Below are positions 1 through 4,478 of a DNA stretch of 6,212 nucleotides, in pieces. The stretch spans positions 1 to 6,212 of the forward strand of contig JAHJOS010000629.1 of NCBI GenBank assembly GCA_018820005.1, in the 5' to 3' direction. The notes under the pieces are model-generated. The model saw only the letters and a list, made by a program, of their open reading frames with translations, was not told where the DNA came from and searched no databases. This stretch comes from Alphaproteobacteria bacterium (GTDB taxonomy: Bacteria > Pseudomonadota > Alphaproteobacteria > Rhizobiales > Devosiaceae). A program made the translations under genes and the position numbers. Every line of letters begins with the position of its first letter. Position 1 is the first letter of the stretch.

Positions 1-109
1 CGTCGAGATCGGCGAGCACCAGATCGGTGACAAAGTCATCCGAGGCCTGGCGCCGGGCCAGGTTGGCTGCGATCAGCGCAGTGTCGAAAATCGGAACGGG
101 CTGGGTCAT
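1..109 (-). CDS. SAM-dependent methyltransferase, N-terminal fragment (runs off the window)
   Basis: The complement reads from an ATG at 109 through 36 full codons to the window edge with no stop. The peptide starts MTQPVPIFDTALIAANLARR and continues with an acidic helix ending DLVLADLD. An 'IFD..L...R.RA' opening followed by a helix is typical of the BioC/NDUFAF5-like class I methyltransferases that lie divergently next to comF in many Hyphomicrobiales. The SAM-binding Rossmann motifs would lie further on and are not visible, so the catalytic role is inferred from the opening and the neighbourhood alone. No clear Shine-Dalgarno precedes the ATG. It shares a 44-bp intergenic gap with comF, which must carry the promoters of both genes. 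Its substrate cannot be judged. Confidence 0.7.
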   Translation of the reverse strand, partial: MTQPVPIFDTALIAANLARRQASDDFVTDLVLADLD

Positions 110-153
110 GTTGCCGTTGCAGCCAATGGGAAAAGTGGCACTATGGGGGCCTT

Positions 154-951
154 ATGGAGAGCAATGACGACCTTGTCAAAAGGCGGCGGTTTGGCGAGCA
201 CCTGTCAGCGGGCGCGCGGCAGCTGGGCCTTGGTCTGCTTGATCCGCTCTATCCACCGACCTGCCTGAACTGCGAGGCGCCCCTGGCGACCCCCGATACG
301 CTGTGTGCTGCCTGTTTTGCCCAGCTTCGGCCAATCTCGGACCCGCTCTGTCCGCGTCTGGGTCTGCCGTTTGCGGCAGATATCGGGCCCGATGCCATAT
401 CGGCTGAGGCCATGGCCGATCCGCCGCCGTTTGGGCGGGCCCGGGCAGCGGTGGTCTATGATGAGATCGCCGGAACGCTGGTGTCGCGGCTCAAATATGG
501 AGATCGCCCAGAACTGGCGCGGTTCTGCGCTCGGCTGATGGCGGGCGCCGGGCATGAACTGTGGCAGGGTGGTCCGGTGCTGGTGCCGGTGCCGCTGCAT
601 CCGGCTCGGCAGTGGTCGCGGCGCTATAATCAATCAGCAGAACTGGCGCTGGCGCTGGGGAAGCTCACCGGTCTGGCGGTGGACACGAGCCTGGTGCGCC
701 GTGCGCGCAAGACGCGCCAGCAGGTGGGGCTGAGCGGGGAGGGCCGGCAGCGCAATGTGGCTGGTGCTTTTGCGGCCCATGCCGAGGTGCTGGTGCGGGC
801 GGCTGGGCGCCGGGTGGTGCTGGTCGATGATGTCTATACAACGGGGGCCACGACCAAGGCTGTGACCCGCACGCTGCTGCGGGCTGGGGTGGAGGCGGTT
901 GATGTGATGACCTTTGCCCGCGTTGTCATTGGCGCAGACATGCCCATATAA
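154..951 (+). CDS. comF: ComF family protein (phosphoribosyltransferase-like, zinc-finger N-terminus)
   Basis: This 265-residue cytoplasmic protein has the standard ComF layout and near-usual length. The N-terminus carries a four-cysteine zinc-binding motif (C37, C40, C51, C54). A linker rich in DPPPF leads to LKYGDRPEL near 113-121. The phosphoribosyltransferase fold follows: VPVPLHP at 144-150, the RRYNQSAELA stretch at 156-165, and the PRPP-loop signature VVLVDDVYTTGATT at 221-234 with its two aspartates. ComF proteins are needed for DNA uptake in transformable bacteria and have been linked to replication-fork work; many non-competent bacteria keep the gene, so competence should not be assumed. 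The ATG at 154 is poorly served by a Shine-Dalgarno (only a G-run at 145-149). It probably heads the rightward cluster, with grxC 32 bp downstream. Confidence 0.93.
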   Translation: MESNDDLVKRRRFGEHLSAGARQLGLGLLDPLYPPTCLNCEAPLATPDTLCAACFAQLRPISDPLCPRLGLPFAADIGPDAISAEAMADPPPFGRARAAVVYDEIAGTLVSRLKYGDRPELARFCARLMAGAGHELWQGGPVLVPVPLHPARQWSRRYNQSAELALALGKLTGLAVDTSLVRRARKTRQQVGLSGEGRQRNVAGAFAAHAEVLVRAAGRRVVLVDDVYTTGATTKAVTRTLLRAGVEAVDVMTFARVVIGADMPI

Positions 952-983
952 CTACAAACAACAGGATCAAGCGGAGAAGAGCA

Positions 984-1238
984 TTGGCTCGCATTGAGAT
1001 CTACACCACCCCGACCTGCCCCTATTGCCACGCAGCAAAGGCGCTGCTGGCCGACAAGGGCGCAGCCTATACCGAGATCACCGTGCTGGAGCCCGCGTTG
1101 CGCGAAACGATGACGCAGCGGGCGCAGGGCCGCCGTACCGTGCCGCAGATCTTTATCGATGACGCCCATATTGGTGGCTATGATGATATAGCTGCCCTTG
1201 ACCGCCGGGGCGGACTTGATGGTCTCTTGCAGGCCTGA
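984..1238 (+). CDS. grxC: Glutaredoxin 3 (class I dithiol glutaredoxin)
   Basis: An 84-residue single-domain thioredoxin-fold protein, the normal size for bacterial GrxC. The redox centre is TCPYC with C12 and C15, the classic dithiol CPYC motif. The cis-proline motif TVPQIF lies at 52-57 (P54), and the GG of the glutathione-binding region is at G64-G65 followed by YDD. The protein reduces disulfides and glutathione-mixed disulfides using glutathione as electron donor, in the cytoplasm. The start is a TTG at 984, chosen because the family begins with a short strand (ARIEIYTTPTCPYC) right after Met, and GGAG at 973-976 sits 7 nt upstream. It lies 32 bp after comF and 24 bp before the hydrolase gene, so the three are probably co-transcribed. 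Confidence 0.96.
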   Translation: MARIEIYTTPTCPYCHAAKALLADKGAAYTEITVLEPALRETMTQRAQGRRTVPQIFIDDAHIGGYDDIAALDRRGGLDGLLQA

Positions 1239-1262
1239 GACGAAGCGGCAGAGGCCCTTGTG

Positions 1263-2093
1263 ATGAAGATTGCTGCGATACAGATGCGCTCGGGTCCCGA
1301 CCCGGTGGCCAATATGGCCGCGCTCGAGCCGATGCTGGCGGAAGCCGCCGCTGCCGGCGCCCGCTATGTGCTGACGCCTGAAGTGACGATGGCGTTTGCG
1401 GAAAACCGCGAAGCGCTGGCCAAGGTTGCTGCGCCGTTCGAGGGGCATCTGCAGCTGGCCCGCGTGGGTGCGCTGGCCAAGCAGCATGGTATTCATATTC
1501 ACATCGGCTCGCTGGCCATTCCTTTGCCCGATGGGCGCTTTGCCAATCGCTCGGTGCTGTTCGGGCCAGACGGCGCCATGACAGCGCAATACGATAAAAT
1601 TCATCTGTTTGATGCCACCATTGCCGGGCTCAGTGCCTATCAGGAGAGTGCGACCTATCAGGCCGGCACTGCTGCGGTGACGGCCCCGTTGGGACCGGTC
1701 ACGCTGGGCATGTCGATCTGCTACGACATGCGCTTTCCCAGGCTCTACAATAGCCTGGCCAATGCCGGGGCGGGGCTGATTTCGGTGCCGGCGGCCTTTA
1801 CGGTGCCCACGGGGCAGGCGCATTGGCATGTGCTGTTGCGGGCGCGCGCCATCGAGACCGGGTCCTATGTCATCGCGGCGGCCCAGGGTGGGCACCATCC
1901 CAATGGCCGGGCGACCTATGGTCATTCGCTGGTGATCGACCCCTGGGGCAAGATTGTCGGCGAGCTCGATCATGACGAGCCGGGCGTGCTTGTCGTTGAT
2001 ATCAACCCCGATCTGGTGGACGAAGTGCGTGGCCGCATCCCGGCGCTGGCCAATGCACGAAGCTTTGAGCTACCCGCGCCGTTGCACAGCTGA
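1263..2093 (+). CDS. Carbon-nitrogen hydrolase, Nit1/Nit2-type amidase (possibly deaminated glutathione amidase)
   Basis: A 276-residue single-domain nitrilase-superfamily enzyme of usual length. The Glu-Lys-Cys catalytic triad is visible: E40 in LTPEVTM, K112 in YDKIHLFD and C153 in MSICYDMRFP. An additional conserved glutamate is in the YQES stretch near 128. The strong YDKIHLFD and ICYDMRFPRLY wording places it in the Nit branch (omega-amidase or deaminated-glutathione amidase, related to mammalian Nit1 and E. coli YbeM) rather than among true nitrilases. Such enzymes hydrolyse an amide to an acid plus ammonia. Glutaredoxin directly upstream makes repair of deaminated glutathione an attractive but unproven role. 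The start is ambiguous by one codon: GTG at 1260 is followed in frame by ATG at 1263. ATG is preferred because GAGG at 1251-1254 is then 8 nt away rather than 5. Confidence 0.93.
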   Translation: MKIAAIQMRSGPDPVANMAALEPMLAEAAAAGARYVLTPEVTMAFAENREALAKVAAPFEGHLQLARVGALAKQHGIHIHIGSLAIPLPDGRFANRSVLFGPDGAMTAQYDKIHLFDATIAGLSAYQESATYQAGTAAVTAPLGPVTLGMSICYDMRFPRLYNSLANAGAGLISVPAAFTVPTGQAHWHVLLRARAIETGSYVIAAAQGGHHPNGRATYGHSLVIDPWGKIVGELDHDEPGVLVVDINPDLVDEVRGRIPALANARSFELPAPLHS

Positions 2094-2150
2094 TCGATCG
2101 ACCTATATCCTCATCTGAACGGGCCAAACCGGCCGCAGAGACAGTACGCC

Positions 2151-2576
2151 TTGATCCAATACGCACTCCATTGCTCCAAAGGGCACCAGTTCGACGCCTG
2201 GTTCAAGAACGCTGCGGCGTTTGACGAGCAGCAGGCGCGTGGGATTGTGACCTGCGCTGTATGTGGCGATGGCGCTATCGAGAAGGCGCCAATGGCGCCA
2301 GCTGTGGCACGCAGCGGCGATAGCCGGGTGTCATTGAGTGCCGGCCAGCCGGACCCTGCACAAATCCGTGCCCTGTTGCGCGCCTATCGGCAGAAAGTCA
2401 TCCAGGAGGCGGACTACGTCGGCGACCGCTTTGCCGAAGAGGCCCGCAAGATCCACTTCGAGGAAGTCGATGCCCGTGGCATCTATGGCGAGGCGAGCCA
2501 CGACGAGGTCGTGGCGCTGGCCGAGGATGGTATCGCGTTCATGCCGCTGCCTGAACTGCCCGAAGAACATAATTGA
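2151..2576 (+). CDS. DUF1178 family protein
   Basis: A 141-residue protein matching the DUF1178 family pattern. The N-terminus MIQYALHCSKGHQFDAWF resembles a small zinc ribbon, with C8 and H12 as one potential half and C35/C38 (TCAVCG) as the other. The middle, about 52-75, is low in conserved residues. The C-terminal half carries the family's conserved words: VGDRFAEEARKIHFEE (90-105), RGIYGEAS (109-116) and EDGI near 125, then a PLPELP tail. Its function is unknown; cysteine pairs suggest metal binding, which is inference. The start is TTG at 2151 because the family begins at exactly this point; the only Shine-Dalgarno-like element is a weak GCAGAGA at 2135-2141. The 57-bp gap behind the hydrolase contains TATATC at 2104-2109, which might be a -10 element, but no convincing -35 accompanies it. 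Confidence 0.9.
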   Translation: MIQYALHCSKGHQFDAWFKNAAAFDEQQARGIVTCAVCGDGAIEKAPMAPAVARSGDSRVSLSAGQPDPAQIRALLRAYRQKVIQEADYVGDRFAEEARKIHFEEVDARGIYGEASHDEVVALAEDGIAFMPLPELPEEHN

Positions 2577-2634
2577 TCTCCGCTGAGATCGAAGGGGCCT
2601 GACCCCAACCAGTTCCGAGCGCCATTTCCGGCGC
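2573..2634 (+). other. Three short consecutive hairpins before the aldo/keto reductase gene
   Basis: The 77-bp gap between DUF1178 and the reductase gene contains three back-to-back inverted repeats. The first is GATCTC / GAGATC (2575-2580 and 2585-2590, 4-nt loop), overlapping the DUF1178 stop codon. It can be extended by one A-T and one G-T pair to 2573-2592. The second is GGGG / CCCC (2594-2597, 2603-2606). The third is GCGCC / GGCGC (2619-2623, 2630-2634, 6-nt loop). None is followed by a T-run, so they are not ordinary intrinsic terminators. They could be partial attenuators, mRNA-processing sites, or operator half-sites. Short GC-rich palindromes also arise by chance in such DNA, so the functional claim is weak. 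Confidence 0.35.
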
Positions 2635-2653
2635 GACCAAACGGAGAAATACC

Positions 2654-3523
2654 ATGACCACACTCGACGCAGCCCTTTCGGGCAGTTTTGCTATTGGCGG
2701 GGACCTCAAGGTCAATCGCCTCGGCTTTGGCGCGATGCGCATCACCGGCAAGGGCATCTGGGGCCCGCCGGAGGATATCGAAGCGGCCAAGGCGACGCTG
2801 CGACGCCTGCCTGAGCTGAATGTGGATTTCGTTGATACTGCAGAGAGTTATGGCCCCTATGTCAGTGAAGAACTGATCGGGGAAGTGCTGGCGCCCTATG
2901 GGAAGGGCACGGTGATTGCCACCAAGAGCGGGTTGACGCGGACCGGGCCGGACCAGTGGCACCAGCTGGCGCGACCGGAATTCCTGCGCCAGGCGGTGAC
3001 GCAGAGCCTGCGCCGACTCAAGCTTGAGGTGATCGACCTCTGGCAGCTGCATCGCATCGAGACAGTGACGCCGCGGGCCGACCAATTTGGCGCGATTGCC
3101 GATATGCAGAAGAACGGCCTGATCCGCCATGTCGGGCTGAGCGAGGTCAGTGTCGCTGATATCAAGGAAGCCCAGAAATACTTCAAGGTAACCACAGTAC
3201 AGAACATGTACAACCTTGTGAGCCGAAGGGCTGAGGATGTTCTTGAGTATTGTGAGGCCAATAATATCGGGTTTATCCCGTGGCGGCCGATCGATGGCGG
3301 CAATCTTGAATCCACCAGTGCCCAGTACAAGGCGATCATGGATAAGCATGAGGCGTCGGCCAGCCAGATCGCGCTGGCGTGGATGCTCAAGCGCAGCCCG
3401 GTGATGCTGCCCATTCCGGGGACGGGAAAAGTCAAGCATCTGGAAGAAAATGTCGCTGCCGCAGCGATCAAGCTAAGCGACGAGGATTTCAAGACGCTCG
3501 ACGCCATCGGCCGTAACGCCTGA
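2654..3523 (+). CDS. Aldo/keto reductase, YdbC-like
   Basis: A 289-residue NAD(P)H-dependent oxidoreductase with the (beta/alpha)8 barrel of the aldo/keto reductases. The full catalytic tetrad is readable: D61 and Y66 in FVDTAESYG, K91 in ATKSGL and H133 in LWQLHRIE. The cofactor-phosphate-binding region near the C-terminus reads IPGTGKVKHLEEN (254-266). The opening VNRLGFGAMRITGKGIWGPP closely resembles E. coli YdbC, reported as a pyridoxal reductase, so reduction of an aldehyde such as pyridoxal is possible. The substrate cannot be read from sequence, and YdbC as I recall it lacks the canonical histidine that this protein has. The ATG at 2654 has a good Shine-Dalgarno, GGAGAA at 2643-2648. 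It lies 77 bp after DUF1178 and may have its own promoter; an intrinsic terminator follows at 3549. Confidence 0.93.
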   Translation: MTTLDAALSGSFAIGGDLKVNRLGFGAMRITGKGIWGPPEDIEAAKATLRRLPELNVDFVDTAESYGPYVSEELIGEVLAPYGKGTVIATKSGLTRTGPDQWHQLARPEFLRQAVTQSLRRLKLEVIDLWQLHRIETVTPRADQFGAIADMQKNGLIRHVGLSEVSVADIKEAQKYFKVTTVQNMYNLVSRRAEDVLEYCEANNIGFIPWRPIDGGNLESTSAQYKAIMDKHEASASQIALAWMLKRSPVMLPIPGTGKVKHLEENVAAAAIKLSDEDFKTLDAIGRNA

Positions 3524-3548
3524 CAGCGCCACACAAAAACAGGTTTTG

Positions 3549-3576
3549 AGCGCCCCGGGTTCGCCTGGGGCGTTTT
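3549..3576 (+). terminator. Rho-independent terminator after the aldo/keto reductase gene
   Basis: A 9-bp stem, CGCCCCGGG (3551-3559) against CCTGGGGCG (3564-3572) with one G-T wobble, closes on the very stable TTCG tetraloop (3560-3563) and is followed directly by TTTT (3573-3576). An A-T pair (3549-3574) and a G-T pair can extend the base. It sits 27 bp after the reductase stop codon and marks the end of the rightward housekeeping cluster. It implies that the membrane-protein gene at 3900 has its own promoter. Confidence 0.88.
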
Positions 3577-3608
3577 GCTGTGCGGCGATGTCGGGGGAGG
3601 GGTTTTAG

Positions 3609-3654
3609 GGTCGGTTCGATAGGGAGGGTGGAATCCCCGCTATCGAACCTGACC
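3609..3654. repeat. 14-bp inverted repeat with one bulge, possible structured RNA or intergenic palindrome
   Basis: The left arm GGTCGGTTCGATAG (3609-3622) pairs with the right arm CTATCGAACCTGACC (3640-3654). All 14 pairs are Watson-Crick, with a single bulged T at 3650. The 17-nt loop (3623-3639) can form a further GGG/CCC mini-stem (3626-3628 with 3635-3637). Neither strand has a T-run after the arm, so this is not a standard terminator. It could be a copy of a dispersed intergenic palindrome, a protein-binding site, or the 5' end of a structured leader for the downstream membrane-protein gene. Confidence 0.75.
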
Positions 3655-3725
3655 AAAAGGAAGCCTTGGCAGACCCCCTTAGGGCTGAGTGCGATCTAGC
3701 ACAGGCAAATGGCCCTGTCACGCAA

Positions 3726-3813
3726 TTGTCGCCTGCGGCATGCCGGCAATTTGCAGGCGGTTTGCACCCGGCTTGCCTGCGGTTTGCACGGTTTATGCCT
3801 GTGGTTTGCCTGC
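3726..3813. repeat. Degenerate tandem array of eight 11-bp units, consensus GGTTTGCCTGC
   Basis: Units begin at 3726, 3737, 3748, 3759, 3770, 3781, 3792 and 3803 with no phase slip. By my alignment they match the consensus at 7, 8, 7, 8, 10, 8, 7 and 11 of 11 positions. The GC at unit positions 6-7 is present in all eight, and the T at position 5 in seven. The period is not a multiple of three, which argues against the stretch being protein-coding and agrees with a start for the membrane-protein gene at 3900. A period of 11 bp is close to one helical turn, so each unit faces nearly the same side of the DNA; this could suit cooperative binding by a protein, or it may simply be a decayed minisatellite. 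Confidence 0.7.
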
Positions 3814-3865
3814 TGGTGACTAGACGTATGCGGTTCTACGAACTTGTCGGCCTCTGGTCGGGCCC

Positions 3866-3899
3866 CGATGCTGCTCACCTGCACGAGGGAGCAGCATCG
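3866..3899 (+). promoter_or_regulatory. Hairpin enclosing the ribosome binding site of the membrane-protein gene
   Basis: A perfect 11-bp inverted repeat, CGATGCTGCTC (3866-3876) and GAGCAGCATCG (3889-3899), ends exactly one base before the ATG at 3900. The Shine-Dalgarno GAGGGAG (3885-3891) lies half in the 12-nt loop and half in the right arm. Inside the loop, CCT (3878-3880) can pair with AGG (3886-3888) across a GCACG turn, leaving A3877 bulged, so almost the whole Shine-Dalgarno can be base-paired. The geometry suggests translational control, such as a thermosensor, a protein-bound operator or a switch with an upstream alternative pairing. The pairing is directly visible; the regulatory role is inference. 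Confidence 0.5.
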
Positions 3900-4427
3900 A
3901 TGGCGCCGACACATGATGAGCCGAAACGTCTCGAGTTGAGCGAGTTTGCCGCCGCGAGCAGTTATTTCGAGACGATGAAGTGCTATGCGCGGCACGAGGA
4001 CAGCCTGCTCAACAATCGGGTGAACTGGTGCCTGCTCGTCAATTCGTTCCTGTTCACTGCGCTGGCCGTGCTGACCTCGCAAGCGACGGCCATGAGCAAG
4101 GACTACCCCGGTGCATTTCCGCTGATGGAGGGGCATTCGGTCTATGCGGTGGTGGTGTTTTCCATCGCCCTGACCGGTGCGCTGCTCACGTTCAGCTCGA
4201 GCCTGGGCGTTGTGGCGGCGACGCTGTCGCTGGGGCGGCTGGAGCGCTGCTGGCGCAAGAACCGGCGCCGGTTCGACAATTACCAGCTGTTTCCCAATAT
4301 GCTGGGCGCAGGGAGTCGCTGGGCCGATGTGTTGGGCAATATCTATCCGCTGCTGCTGATTTTCACGCTGCTGGCGGTGTGGAGCATCGTGCTGGTGGTG
4401 GTTGTCACCACCGATCTACGGTTTTAG
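3900..4427 (+). CDS. Small membrane protein of unknown function, three predicted helices
   Basis: I do not recognise this 175-residue protein. The cytoplasmic N-terminus is polar and includes SSYFETMKCYARHEDSLLNN, followed by R40 and W43. Three hydrophobic segments follow at about 42-62, 80-104 and 148-171. The loop between the second and third is strongly basic (RCWRKNRRRF, 116-125), so the positive-inside rule puts N-terminus and loop in the cytoplasm and the short C-terminus outside. An 'EDSLLNNRVNW' block just before the first helix looks like a conserved family motif, but I cannot name the family. ATG 3900 is chosen for its Shine-Dalgarno GAGGGAG, 8 nt away. The frame stays open upstream to a TTG at 3666, but the extra 78 residues would span an 11-bp repeat array. 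The gene stands alone behind a terminator and converges on ilvD. Confidence 0.72.
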   Translation: MAPTHDEPKRLELSEFAAASSYFETMKCYARHEDSLLNNRVNWCLLVNSFLFTALAVLTSQATAMSKDYPGAFPLMEGHSVYAVVVFSIALTGALLTFSSSLGVVAATLSLGRLERCWRKNRRRFDNYQLFPNMLGAGSRWADVLGNIYPLLLIFTLLAVWSIVLVVVVTTDLRF

Positions 4428-4442
4428 CGGGGCCGAATGGAT

Positions 4443-4473
4443 CTGGGTCCCGGGGCGAACGCCCGGGACCCAG
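4443..4473. repeat. Perfect 12-bp palindrome between converging genes, possible bidirectional terminator
   Basis: CTGGGTCCCGGG (4443-4454) is the exact reverse complement of CCCGGGACCCAG (4462-4473), with a 7-nt loop GCGAACG. It fills most of the 51-bp gap between the 3' ends of the membrane-protein gene and ilvD. Such a stable stem between convergent genes would suit stopping or protecting transcripts from both sides, yet neither strand carries a T-run beyond it. Similar CCCGGG-containing palindromes are widely dispersed between genes in Hyphomicrobiales, so it may be one copy of such a family. Confidence 0.65.
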
Positions 4474-4478
4474 AGGGC

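Larger units (their letters stand above)
3577..3899. other. Non-coding, structured intergenic stretch before the membrane-protein gene
   Basis: These 323 bp hold no gene I can support. In order they carry a G-rich tract (G5-A-G4-TTTTA-G3, 3593-3610), the bulged 14-bp inverted repeat, a Shine-Dalgarno-like AAGGAAG at 3657-3663 just before TTG 3666, the 11-bp array, and the hairpin over the ribosome binding site. No promoter with both good boxes is evident. Because an intrinsic terminator precedes the stretch and a gene follows it, the promoter of the membrane-protein gene should lie within it. Confidence 0.6.

Noticed and set aside
117..146. Promoter-like pair TTGCAG (117-122) and CTATGG (141-146), 18-bp spacer, ahead of comF
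   Set aside because: Both boxes match consensus poorly and the implied transcript start would fall almost on the ATG at 154. A promoter is expected in this 44-bp gap, but this pair is not good enough to annotate.
834..1973. A 379-codon open frame on the complement, opposite grxC and the hydrolase gene
   Set aside because: It lies antisense to two genes with intact catalytic motifs. Its translation is arginine-, histidine- and glutamine-rich with no domain character, as expected of a shadow frame in GC-rich DNA.
2483..3439. A 318-codon open frame on the complement, opposite the aldo/keto reductase gene
   Set aside because: The sense strand encodes a complete reductase with all four catalytic residues. 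The antisense product has no recognisable motif and shows shadow-frame composition.
3609..3654. A tRNA gene or tRNA-derived attachment site, suggested by GGTTCGA in the repeat arm
   Set aside because: There is no acceptor, D or anticodon arm around it, and the arm pairs with its own inverted copy rather than forming a T-loop. No integrase or second att copy is in the window.
3577..4427. A defence system or mobile element around the orphan membrane protein
   Set aside because: No nuclease, nucleotide cyclase, toxin, transposase, integrase or terminal repeats are present. A lone small membrane protein between core genes is not enough to claim one.
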